Assembly (NCBI GenBank): GCA_012519925.1
Contig: JAAYPF010000087.1
Span: 1 to 64,000 of the forward strand
Length of the DNA stretch: 64,000 bases
Direction of reading: 5' to 3'
DNA from: Clostridiaceae bacterium
GTDB lineage: Bacteria; Bacillota; Clostridia; Acetivibrionales; Acetivibrionaceae
The number at the start of each line of letters is the position of its first letter. Positions within the stretch are counted from its first letter, which is position 1. The notes under the pieces are model-generated. The model worked only from the letters and a program-made list of their open reading frames with translations, made no database searches and was not told where the DNA came from. The position numbers and the translations under genes were made by a program. Of this stretch, positions 27,246 through 34,899 are shown piece after piece.

Positions 27246-28229
27246 TTATCCAACAATCTCCTTATCCTTCTTGACAACTGACGACCACTTTCCACATCGG
27301 TCACCCCAACGGGCAAGGACTTCGTTATTTGAAGTAATTTCAATTACTTCACACAAGTTAGAACAATCATTACATTCTATACTTCTTGCTTTATATTCAT
27401 TTTCCGCAGCTCCAAAACCATAAAAATTCGACCCTTGAGAACTCTTTTCTATCTTTTCCTTTGCAATGAGAGCAGCACCGTATGCACCCATCACATCATA
27501 GTATTTCGGAATTATAATTTTTTTACCTAGAGCTCTTTCAAACGCTGCAACAATTCCAACATTAGCTGCCACTCCACCTTGAAATACAATTGTATCTTCG
27601 AGGTCTTTCCCCTTTGCAAGGTTATTTATATAATTCCTTACTAAAGCTTCACACAGACCGTTTATTATATCTTCTGTGCTATGTCCTGTCTGCTGTTTAT
27701 GAATCATATCTGATTCTGCGAATACAGCACATCTTCCAGCTATCCTTACAGGGGAATTTGACTTTAGTGCATAAGCACCAAAATCTTCAATTGCAATTTC
27801 AAGTCTTGCTGCCTGTCTGTCCAAAAACGAACCAGTACCGGCAGCACAAACAGTATTCATTGCAAAATCATATACTACTCCGTTTTTAAGTATTATTATC
27901 TTTGAATCCTGTCCCCCAATTTCAAGAATTGTCTTTACATCGGGAACAAGCATCTGAGCTGCAACGGCATGAGTGGTGATTTCATTTTTTACTATATCAG
28001 CTCCAATAATAACACTCGCAAGCTGCCTCCCGCTTCCTGTCGTACCAACTCCTCTAATCACCGTATTTTGTCCAAACTTACTTGAGAGCATTTTCATGCC
28101 TGTTCTTAAAGCATTTATAGGCTGACCACTAGTTCTTAAATAGAGCTTGTCAACAACTTCGCTTTCCCCATTTATAACTACTAAATTAGTACTGACCGAA
28201 CCCACATCAACTCCTAAATAAAGCGACAT
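27246..28229 (-). CDS. BcrAD/BadFG-type acyl-CoA dehydratase activase homologue
   Basis: A 327-aa ASKHA-fold ATPase of the activator family that feeds ATP-driven electrons to 2-hydroxyacyl-CoA dehydratases and related reductases. ATP-binding phosphate loops are visible as LGVDVGSVSTN and EIGGQDSK. Two cysteines that hold the shared [4Fe-4S] cluster occur in NTVCAAGTGSF and GRCAVFAESD. Extra C-terminal cysteines occur in ECNDCSNLCE. The start is uncertain: 28229 gives the family N-terminus, with TTG options at 28244 and 28238. No dehydratase alpha/beta pair is in the window. Confidence 0.85.
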   Translation of the reverse strand: MSLYLGVDVGSVSTNLVVINGESEVVDKLYLRTSGQPINALRTGMKMLSSKFGQNTVIRGVGTTGSGRQLASVIIGADIVKNEITTHAVAAQMLVPDVKTILEIGGQDSKIIILKNGVVYDFAMNTVCAAGTGSFLDRQAARLEIAIEDFGAYALKSNSPVRIAGRCAVFAESDMIHKQQTGHSTEDIINGLCEALVRNYINNLAKGKDLEDTIVFQGGVAANVGIVAAFERALGKKIIIPKYYDVMGAYGAALIAKEKIEKSSQGSNFYGFGAAENEYKARSIECNDCSNLCEVIEITSNNEVLARWGDRCGKWSSVVKKDKEIVG

Positions 28230-29322
28230 TTTTCCCAACTTCAAATCTCTCCCTTCTTTTATTAAGTAAGTCTACGAACGCCTCTATCCTTGTCATATAG
28301 CCTGCTTCTCCTGTCATTTCATCAATTATCAAAGTAAGGATGGATATATCATAATCCCTTTCGATAGAAGGCAATATACTTTGGGCAACAATTTCGGGCA
28401 TACAAGTGAGCGGATATATCTGAACAACACCATCAAAACCATTTTTAGCATATAACACAGTATTTCCTAAGGTCTCTTGGGCGTGACCTCCTATCATTCT
28501 GCCTAGATATGGTTCAGCAGCTTGTCTGTATCGAAGGTCTTTTTTAGTTGGCAGAATATTTTTCAACATATGTTCAATTATCCATCCACTTACGGTTACA
28601 GCTCTATCCACTTCAACACCCATATTGCCAAGTATAAAATCTATATGAAAGTTCGCGAAGGGATCTATAGTTGTGTAAATTTCGCCAACAATTCCGACTT
28701 TCAAAGGAATAAGCTCCTTATCTATTTCAATTTCCATAAGCTGCTTTTTTGTTTCACTCAAAAGTTGCAGAATCTCACGAGAACCATTTACCTTCCTGAC
28801 TTTATTAAGCATAGTCTTGTAAACCTTGTCTGTAGAGCCTTTTATTAGCTCTCTAGGTCTTATTTTATAGGTCAGCTTCTCAATTTCATCAACTCTTTTC
28901 GAAACAATTGTAGTGTTTTTTATAACCTTCAGAATCTTGTAAACATTAAACCCACCTGCAAGTTTCTTAATTCTTTCGAGAAACTCTTTCATATTACCAT
29001 TAGGTCCATCAAGTGTAATGACCTCCATGTTGTAACTAGCATCGGCAAGTATCTCTTTACTCATCTCACAATAATATCCGAATCTACAAGGCCCTCTCCC
29101 ACCAGTTATAAGAATAGTGTCTGCACCCAATTCATGTGCTTGTATATAGTTACCTAAATTAATTTTTAAGGGAAGACAAACCATTTCCGGTGCATGCTTA
29201 GTACCAATTTCTAAGGTTTTCTTATTATTGTAAGGCGGTATTATACATTCTACACCGATATCGTCTAGTAAAGCTTTAGCTGAAATGAAAGTATTACCCA
29301 TATGCGGAAATGTTATTTTCAC
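28207..29322 (-). CDS. DUF2229-type acyl-CoA dehydratase activase-associated protein
   Basis: A 371-aa protein homologous to the 2-hydroxyacyl-CoA dehydratase-like portion found in very large fused CoA-activases of clostridia. The phrases GADTILITGGRGPCRFGYYCE and IYPLTCMPEIVAQSILPSI carry conserved cysteines likely to bind iron-sulfur, and LIIDEMTGEAGYMTRIEAF is shared with the next gene. GTG start with GGAGG. It overlaps its neighbours by a few codons on both sides, implying tight coupling. Substrate unknown. Confidence 0.78.
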   Translation of the reverse strand: MKITFPHMGNTFISAKALLDDIGVECIIPPYNNKKTLEIGTKHAPEMVCLPLKINLGNYIQAHELGADTILITGGRGPCRFGYYCEMSKEILADASYNMEVITLDGPNGNMKEFLERIKKLAGGFNVYKILKVIKNTTIVSKRVDEIEKLTYKIRPRELIKGSTDKVYKTMLNKVRKVNGSREILQLLSETKKQLMEIEIDKELIPLKVGIVGEIYTTIDPFANFHIDFILGNMGVEVDRAVTVSGWIIEHMLKNILPTKKDLRYRQAAEPYLGRMIGGHAQETLGNTVLYAKNGFDGVVQIYPLTCMPEIVAQSILPSIERDYDISILTLIIDEMTGEAGYMTRIEAFVDLLNKRRERFEVGKNVALFRS

Positions 29323-30286
29323 CTTTTTTCCTCCATCTTATCATGTCTATAAATGCTTCAATTCTTGTATCCATTCCTGCTTCACCGGAATGTTCATCAA
29401 TAGTTAGAACTATAAATGGAAGCTCCTTTTTTCTTCTAACCCTTCTTTCGATCAAATCACTTACAAATGAATCTATACCGCAGCCAAAACTCATTAAATA
29501 AATTATCCCATCTATATCTTTTTTGTCTAAAAAATGCATAGTGCTGCCAATAGCTCTAGTTCCGTAATTCCAAAACATTTTTTTTGATAAGTTTTTCACC
29601 TTTTCTTTTATAACTTTACTGCTCACCATATCAATGGTTAATATGTTTACACCATTATTCTTAAGCTTATTTACCATATCCATATTTACATAATTGTCAT
29701 ATACATTATAGCTATGTCCTATTAGTGCAATATTAAGTCTTGGCTCATCAATTTTCTTTATCAACCGCAGCTTTTTACTTAAAATATCCTCTGGTAGTAC
29801 ACCTTTCTTAACTTCGCTTCTGTATTCTGTGAAACTTTCAATGGCTTTCCGATATGCCTTTCGAATCTTCCTTCTCTCGTTGGTAAAATAACCTCCAACT
29901 TCAAAGGCTGAAATGAGGGGGTTACTTCCATTTTTCCACAAATCGACATCCACATCGATAATTTCAGGTAACCCTGTAATGGTATTTCTGATCATATCGG
30001 GAAGGCCTCCAAATTTCGGACAGATGTATTCTCCTCTTGAAACACTCGTAAACCTAGGAATTAATAAAAAATCCACTTTATCTTTAAGCTCGATGACATG
30101 CCCATAAAATACTTTTATAGGAAGACATGCTTCATCAACACAGGACTTTGAACCCTCGTCAATTGTCTTTTTTGTGGTATTTCGTGAAACCACAATCTCT
30201 GCTCCTAATTCCTCAAAAAAGGTATTCCACAGAGGAAAATAGTTATAATAGAATAGTGCTCTGGGTATTCCAACTTTTTTTGACAT
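29294..30286 (-). CDS. DUF2229-type acyl-CoA dehydratase activase-associated protein, first gene of module
   Basis: A 330-aa paralogue of the downstream gene. It begins with the DUF2229-style KVGIPRALFYYNYFPLWNTFF and has CVDEACLPIKVFYGH, GCGIDSF and LTIDEHSGEAGMDTRIEAF. The last phrase repeats in the neighbour, so the two probably form a heterodimer or relay (inference). I chose the ATG at 30286 with GAGG 8 nt upstream instead of GTG at 30295. It heads a three-gene, overlapping operon. Confidence 0.78.
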   Translation of the reverse strand: MSKKVGIPRALFYYNYFPLWNTFFEELGAEIVVSRNTTKKTIDEGSKSCVDEACLPIKVFYGHVIELKDKVDFLLIPRFTSVSRGEYICPKFGGLPDMIRNTITGLPEIIDVDVDLWKNGSNPLISAFEVGGYFTNERRKIRKAYRKAIESFTEYRSEVKKGVLPEDILSKKLRLIKKIDEPRLNIALIGHSYNVYDNYVNMDMVNKLKNNGVNILTIDMVSSKVIKEKVKNLSKKMFWNYGTRAIGSTMHFLDKKDIDGIIYLMSFGCGIDSFVSDLIERRVRRKKELPFIVLTIDEHSGEAGMDTRIEAFIDMIRWRKKGENNISAYG

Positions 30287-30480
30287 ATAAAACACCTCAA
30301 AAGGTATTATTGACTTATATGCAAAGGATTATACTCTCCATTATCAATCAAAAACTCTTTACTTCTTATCTTACATTAGTTTTTAGGTCAAATAACTTCA
30401 TTACAGTGATCTGGTTTGACTCAGTCTAAACTAGATATAGATGCATGTAATTCTATTTACAATGTTTAAGGAGTGATACT

Positions 30481-30738
30481 ATGAAAAAACTAATACTTTT
30501 TAGAAAAAGTAGATGTTTAAAGATTGAAAAAAACCGATGGAACAGTTATAGTGGTCATTTTGAAAATTTTGAATTATGGGGGGTTTCGAATGGGTTAACT
30601 TGTCAATTAAAATGGGTTGAAGACGGAAGTATTATTAAGCTAGGTGATTGTGATAAATTTCCATTCATAATAGAATATGATGAAATGGGACAGATATTAA
30701 TAAAAACAAAGGAAAAATATATAATTTATAAAGAATAA
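30481..30738 (+). CDS. Small orphan protein of unknown function
   Basis: An 85-aa protein with no signal peptide or membrane segment. It is aromatic and charged, with a likely all-beta pattern (FELWGVSNGLTCQLKWVEDG). AAGGAGTG is placed 6 nt before the ATG, so translation is credible. It is isolated between the activase module and a stretch of hairpins, on the opposite strand to both neighbours. I do not recognise it. Confidence 0.55.
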   Translation: MKKLILFRKSRCLKIEKNRWNSYSGHFENFELWGVSNGLTCQLKWVEDGSIIKLGDCDKFPFIIEYDEMGQILIKTKEKYIIYKE

Positions 30739-30757
30739 GCGTAATGACTAAATACCG

Positions 30758-30915
30758 ATTGCGTTTTTCCAGAAGGATAGTAATGAACAAAAGGGGCTAC
30801 GCCCCGTTTAAACCCCGCATGGTACACTTTTACATTTCTTTCGAAAGCCTTGCGTCTTCTGCAACTCAAGGTTTTATTCTTTTAGAAAATCAATACACTT
30901 TCTTAGAAAAATGAA
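30758..30915 (+). repeat. Dispersed intergenic element, copy D
   Basis: GGGGCTACGCCCC forms a hairpin like copy B. The following stretch to AATCAATACACTTTCTTAGA resembles 40855-40980 over about 110 bp, though with many substitutions. There is no ORF. Confidence 0.45.
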
Positions 30916-30922
30916 AAAGGAA

Positions 30923-30955
30923 AAGCTAAGGAACTAAATGCCACTTAGCTTTTCT
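30923..30955. terminator. Hairpin downstream of lepB (distal)
   Basis: AAAAGCTAAG pairs with CTTAGCTTTT; the A/T ends make it terminator-like from either side. Confidence 0.55.
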
Positions 30956-30960
30956 TCTAA

Positions 30961-30996
30961 TGCTCGGGTCAAGTGATTTCTCATTTGACCCGAGCA
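30961..30996. terminator. Strong hairpin downstream of lepB (proximal)
   Basis: TGCTCGGGTCAA pairs perfectly with TTGACCCGAGCA, 87 bp after the lepB stop codon on the minus strand. There is no strong T-run directly after it. Confidence 0.6.
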
Positions 30997-31082
30997 TGTT
31001 TGTTCTTTAATTAGGGCTGTTTTTGCTGTCTTATTGTTATGGCTTTTTATCAAAGCTTTATTATCTTAAAAATCATTTAAGC

Positions 31083-31640
31083 TTACCATAGCCATTTAAA
31101 CCTTGGGAAATATTCAAAGGCAACTTTGCCTAAGAGCTTACTTTTGTGCACGTAATTTGTTGTGAACCAACGCCTTGAGTCACTTGAGTTGTTTCTGTTA
31201 TCACCCATCACAAAATAACTGTCTTCTGGGACAATATAAGGACCCAAATCTTCTTTGTCCATCTCTTCTTTTATATAAGGCTCGTCTAGTTTGACATTAT
31301 CAATATATACCTCACCATTCCTAATTTCAACCGTTTCACCGGGCAAACCTATTACTCTTTTTACATAATTTAATTTCTCGTCATCAGGATACTTAAAAAC
31401 TAGTATATCCCCTCTCTTCGGATCTGTAAAAAGATAATGAAGCCTACTGGCAAAAACTCTATCCCCGGTCATAATTGTATTTTCCATTGAACCTGTAGGT
31501 ATATGAGCATTTAAAATTACGAACTTAGTCAAAAACAAAGCAATTAGTAATGACGATACTAGATATTTTATCCAGCTTATTACTTCTTTCATGTCAATTT
31601 TACTTTTGCTTTCATTGCCTATAGAATCATTATTTTCCAT
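31083..31640 (-). CDS. lepB: Signal peptidase I
   Basis: A 185-aa type I signal peptidase that cleaves secretory signal peptides outside the membrane. It has one N-terminal transmembrane segment (about 22-44), the nucleophile Ser51 in PTGSM and the general base Lys94 in YVKRVIGLPG. The motifs GDRV, RGDILVF and GDNRNNSSDSRRW are intact. AGGAG precedes the ATG by 8 nt. It is preceded by a hairpin that ends the aldolase gene and appears monocistronic. Confidence 0.95.
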   Translation of the reverse strand: MENNDSIGNESKSKIDMKEVISWIKYLVSSLLIALFLTKFVILNAHIPTGSMENTIMTGDRVFASRLHYLFTDPKRGDILVFKYPDDEKLNYVKRVIGLPGETVEIRNGEVYIDNVKLDEPYIKEEMDKEDLGPYIVPEDSYFVMGDNRNNSSDSRRWFTTNYVHKSKLLGKVAFEYFPRFKWLW

Positions 31641-31698
31641 AACACAGACTCCTATCTATATCGCAGCTGCGACTAAAGTAGTTAAAAGCATGATACAG

Positions 31699-31727
31699 CA
31701 AAAGGTGAGGTATCCCCCCACCTTTTT
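31699..31727 (-). terminator. Terminator of fba
   Basis: AAAAGGTG and CACCTTTT form a short stem just past the aldolase stop codon. Confidence 0.65.
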
Positions 31728-31746
31728 GTTGTATTATAAAATAATA

Positions 31747-32676
31747 TTAAGCCTTGCCGTCACAACCTAATACATTGATAAGTTTGTGCTTAACAATTTC
31801 TTTAATAGCTGTTCTAGCTGGTCCAAGGTATTGTCTTGGGTCAAAGTGTGAAGGATTTTCAGCAAAATACTTTCTGATACTTCCTGTTAATGCAAGTCTT
31901 AAGTCTGAATCGATATTTATCTTACAAACTGCCATTTTAGCTGCTTGTCTCAACATTTCTTCAGGCACACCCTTTGCACCTGGCATGTTACCACCGAATT
32001 TGTTGATCATTTCAACATATTCAGGCATAACTGATGATGCACCGTGCAACACAATTGGAAATCCTGGAAGTCTCTTTTGAATTTCTTCCAATATATCAAA
32101 TCTCAATTTTGCTTCACCTTTAAATTTGAAAGCTCCATGGCTTGTACCTATTGCTATTGCCAAAGAGTCAACCCCTGTCCTTTGAACGAACTCTTCCACC
32201 TGATCAGGATCTGTAAAAGCTGCATCTTCTTCAGAAACATTAACTGCATCTTCTATTCCTGCAAGTCTACCAAGCTCACCTTCAACAGTAACACCCTTAT
32301 CATGTGCGTAATCAACAACCTGCTTTGTCAATTTGATATTGTCTTCGAAAGAATGGTGTGAACCATCTATCATAACTGATGTAAATCCACCATCTATACA
32401 TGATTTACAAAGCTCGAATGTATCACCATGGTCAAGGTGAACACATATTGGAAGACCTGTTTCTATTATAGCTGCTTCTATAAGCTTCATTAAGTATGTA
32501 TGATTTGCATACTTTCTAGCACCTGCTGAAACTTGAAGAATTAATGGAGCATTAACTTCCTTTGCAGCTTCAGTTATTCCCTGAACTATTTCCATGTTGT
32601 TAACATTAAATGCACCAATAGCGTATCCGCCTTCATAAGCTTTCTTGAACATTTCTTTACTTGTTACTAATGGCAT
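31747..32676 (-). CDS. fba: Class II fructose-1,6-bisphosphate aldolase
   Basis: A 309-aa zinc-dependent aldolase splitting fructose-1,6-bisphosphate in glycolysis. The zinc His region HLDHGD near 82, GASSVMPEY and the C-terminal KINIDSDLRLA are conserved. I chose the ATG at 32676 (AAGGAG upstream; typical MPLVTSKEMF start), three codons after the GTG. It is divergent from the phosphofructokinase gene, so two consecutive glycolytic steps share a 339-bp intergenic region. Confidence 0.96.
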   Translation of the reverse strand: MPLVTSKEMFKKAYEGGYAIGAFNVNNMEIVQGITEAAKEVNAPLILQVSAGARKYANHTYLMKLIEAAIIETGLPICVHLDHGDTFELCKSCIDGGFTSVMIDGSHHSFEDNIKLTKQVVDYAHDKGVTVEGELGRLAGIEDAVNVSEEDAAFTDPDQVEEFVQRTGVDSLAIAIGTSHGAFKFKGEAKLRFDILEEIQKRLPGFPIVLHGASSVMPEYVEMINKFGGNMPGAKGVPEEMLRQAAKMAVCKINIDSDLRLALTGSIRKYFAENPSHFDPRQYLGPARTAIKEIVKHKLINVLGCDGKA

Positions 32677-33015
32677 TTTTTCCACTCCTTATATTGAATT
32701 TAGTTGTAATAACCACTTGTTAAGAAATAATTGAAATATTGCTATGGAAATCCCTTTGCCCTTTGAATATATGGCTTTATGAAAACAAGTCCAAAGTTTT
32801 ATTTTCAACATTTCTAAGTTTTTATCATAATAATTCTATCAGATTCAGATTGAAAATCAAGGTGTTATTAAAAATTAATTGATAATATTTTGTCAAGGAT
32901 AATTGCATTTTAAACATAATTATGTTATATTTTTAGTTGATTTTGTTAAACATATAGGCAATATATATGTTGATATAATTGATAACATATTTATATATTT
33001 CAAGGAGGTTATGTT
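32677..33015. other. Divergent promoter region between fba and the phosphofructokinase gene
   Basis: 339 bp, AT-rich. A -10-like TATAAT at 32974-32979 sits 36 bp before the phosphofructokinase start, without a convincing -35. No riboswitch or operator stands out. Confidence 0.45.
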
Positions 33016-34257
33016 ATGAGCCGTTTAGAAGGTGCATGTATGTTCGGTCAATCTGGCGGACCAACATCTGTTATTAATGCTAGTGCTGCTGGAGTTATTC
33101 AGGAGGCATTGAAGCAAGAATGTATTACAGCTGTTTATGGAGCAGCACACGGAATTAAAGGAGTTTTAGATGAAAACTTCTATGACATGAGTCAGGAAGA
33201 TCCCTATGAGTTGGATTTATTGAAAACTACACCTTCATCAGCTTTGGGTTCAGTAAGATACAAGCTTAAAAATGCTGATGATGATGAGACAGATTATAAG
33301 AGACTTTTAGAGGTATTCCAAAAATACAACATCCGTTATTTCTTCTATAATGGTGGAAATGACTCTATGGACACTTGTAACAAAATAAGTAAGTATATGC
33401 AGAAAGTTGGTTACGAATGTAGAGTAATGGGTGTTCCTAAGACTATTGACAATGATTTATGGGGAACAGACCACTGCCCAGGTTACGGTAGTGCTGCTAA
33501 ATACATAGCAACTTCATTTATGGAAGTTTACCACGACGCTAGGGTTTATAATACTGGAATGGTAACAGTACTTGAAGTTATGGGTAGAAATGCTGGCTGG
33601 CTTACAGCTGCTTCAGCTTTAGCTGCTTACAAAGGAAATGGTCCTGATTTAATTTATCTGCCTGAAGTTCCTTTCAGCATTGAAAAGTTCCTTGATGATA
33701 CAGAGAATGTATACAACAAAACTGGTAAAGTTATTGTTGCTATTTCTGAAGGTTGTAAAGACGAACAAGGCAAATATATTGCTGAAATGGGTTCAAGTCT
33801 TGCAAAGGATTCCTTCGGTCATTCCCAGCTTGGCGGTGCTGCATCAATACTTGCAAACATTGCAAAAGACAGACTTGGAACTAAAGTAAGAGGAATAGAA
33901 TTCAGCTTACTTCAAAGATGTGCAGCTCACATTGGTTCATTAACAGACGTTAACGAAGCTTACATGGCAGGTCAAATGGCTGTTAGACACGCTGTTGAAG
34001 GTAAAACTGATTACATGGTAGCATTTGAGAGAGCTGCTGGTTCTGAATATAAATGTACTACTAAACTTATAAACCTAACAGATGTTGCTAATACAGAAAA
34101 AACCGTTCCAAAAGAATGGATTAATAAAGACGGAAATGGCTTAACACAAGACTTCATTAATTATGCACTTCCATTAATTCAAGGTGAATCAAGACCTGTA
34201 TTAGAAGATGGACTTCCTAGGTTTGCTAAGTTGAAAAAAGTTCTAGCTAGGAAATAA
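33016..34257 (+). CDS. pfp: Diphosphate-dependent 6-phosphofructokinase
   Basis: A 413-aa phosphofructokinase phosphorylating fructose-6-phosphate. The phosphodonor region reads GGNDS (113-117) with Asp where ATP enzymes carry Gly, and PKTIDND (141-147) with the Lys diagnostic of diphosphate use. MGRNAGWL and the substrate-binding PEVPF are present. Diphosphate-dependent enzymes are reversible and spare ATP, typical of cellulolytic clostridia. AAGGAGG precedes the ATG. It faces fba across a shared promoter region. Confidence 0.93.
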   Translation: MSRLEGACMFGQSGGPTSVINASAAGVIQEALKQECITAVYGAAHGIKGVLDENFYDMSQEDPYELDLLKTTPSSALGSVRYKLKNADDDETDYKRLLEVFQKYNIRYFFYNGGNDSMDTCNKISKYMQKVGYECRVMGVPKTIDNDLWGTDHCPGYGSAAKYIATSFMEVYHDARVYNTGMVTVLEVMGRNAGWLTAASALAAYKGNGPDLIYLPEVPFSIEKFLDDTENVYNKTGKVIVAISEGCKDEQGKYIAEMGSSLAKDSFGHSQLGGAASILANIAKDRLGTKVRGIEFSLLQRCAAHIGSLTDVNEAYMAGQMAVRHAVEGKTDYMVAFERAAGSEYKCTTKLINLTDVANTEKTVPKEWINKDGNGLTQDFINYALPLIQGESRPVLEDGLPRFAKLKKVLARK

Positions 34258-34297
34258 TTGATTTAGAGATAACAAAACTTATATTTTAATATTACCT

Positions 34298-34340
34298 AAA
34301 TAAGATAGCTATGGGAATTGTCCCATAGCTTATCTTATTT
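34298..34340 (+). terminator. Terminator of the phosphofructokinase gene
   Basis: The arm AAATAAGATAGCTATGGGA pairs with TCCCATAGCT.TATCTTATTT, with one bulge and a T-rich end. Confidence 0.85.
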
Positions 34341-34344
34341 CTAG

Positions 34345-34519
34345 CAAGTTATAGTAATGCTTAGATAAACAATTTGTGGTAAAGGAATATATAACATTCG
34401 GAGCACCAAATGTTATAGTACTGAAATCTTGAGGCTATGCCACGTTATATAATTCCTCTAAAAAGTTTGTTTTTTTGAAAACTTCTTTTGCCACACACAA
34501 GTTATATCAATGCTTAAAA
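34345..34519. repeat. Direct repeat enclosing an inverted repeat
   Basis: CAAGTTATAGTAATGCTTAGA at 34345 recurs near-identically as CAAGTTATATCAATGCTTA at 34498. Between them AGGAATATATAAC (34384-34396) is nearly inverted as GTTATATAATTCCT. The layout resembles the scar of a small non-autonomous element, but no ORF or target duplication is certain. Confidence 0.45.
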
Positions 34520-34644
34520 GTAGAATTCAGGATTCAAAATATTTGACCAAGCTTTAAGCAATTGGCATTTTTAAAAGCCTTCAAATCAAGTTTAGTGTGA
34601 AATTTATTTTCATGCGTTTACCGTGGCTATAATCTCACTTTTAG

Positions 34645-34673
34645 TTGACAAATGTTCTGATAAAAACTATACT
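34645..34673 (+). promoter_or_regulatory. Sigma-A-type promoter of pflBA
   Basis: TTGACA and TATACT are separated by exactly 17 nt, about 45 bp upstream of the riboswitch. Confidence 0.85.
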
Positions 34674-34719
34674 AAATATAAAGGGTAATGAAAAATCTCT
34701 AATAAAATTTTATTTGTTT

Positions 34720-34819
34720 ATATGGATCATATAACTGGCGGAAGTGGATTTACCACAGGGAGTATGATTCTTAATTTTATCGACCGCCTGGGTAGCTAAG
34801 TATACTCAGGCGGTTTTTT
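34720..34819 (+). promoter_or_regulatory. ZTP (pfl-motif) riboswitch with terminator
   Basis: The conserved blocks of the pfl RNA appear in order: ACTGGCG, AGTGG...CCAC followed by AGGGAGT, then CGACCGCCTGGGTA after a short linker. The last block is also the 5' arm of a terminator, ACCGCCTG (34783-34790) with CAGGCGGT (34807-34814) and TTTTT. Binding of ZMP/ZTP, which signals 10-formyltetrahydrofolate shortage, should prevent termination and raise formate production by pflB. Control of pfl genes is a known use of this class. Confidence 0.92.
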
Positions 34820-34899
34820 ATTTAGTCATATTTGTTTTTATTAGGCTAAATATAGAATAGTAAACCTTGAAAATTCCTTGCCAAAGGAGGTTTTAAAAT

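Larger units (their letters stand above)
30739..31082. other. Intergenic region rich in hairpins
   Basis: 344 bp holding the element copy D and two strong hairpins downstream of lepB (below). No gene or promoter was recognised. Confidence 0.6.
34258..34899. other. Long intergenic region: terminator, repeat, promoter and ZTP riboswitch
   Basis: 642 bp. In order it holds the phosphofructokinase terminator (34298-34340), a 152-bp-spaced direct repeat enclosing an inverted repeat (34345-34519), a strong promoter (34645-34673) and the ZTP riboswitch of pflB (34720-34819). Confidence 0.75.
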
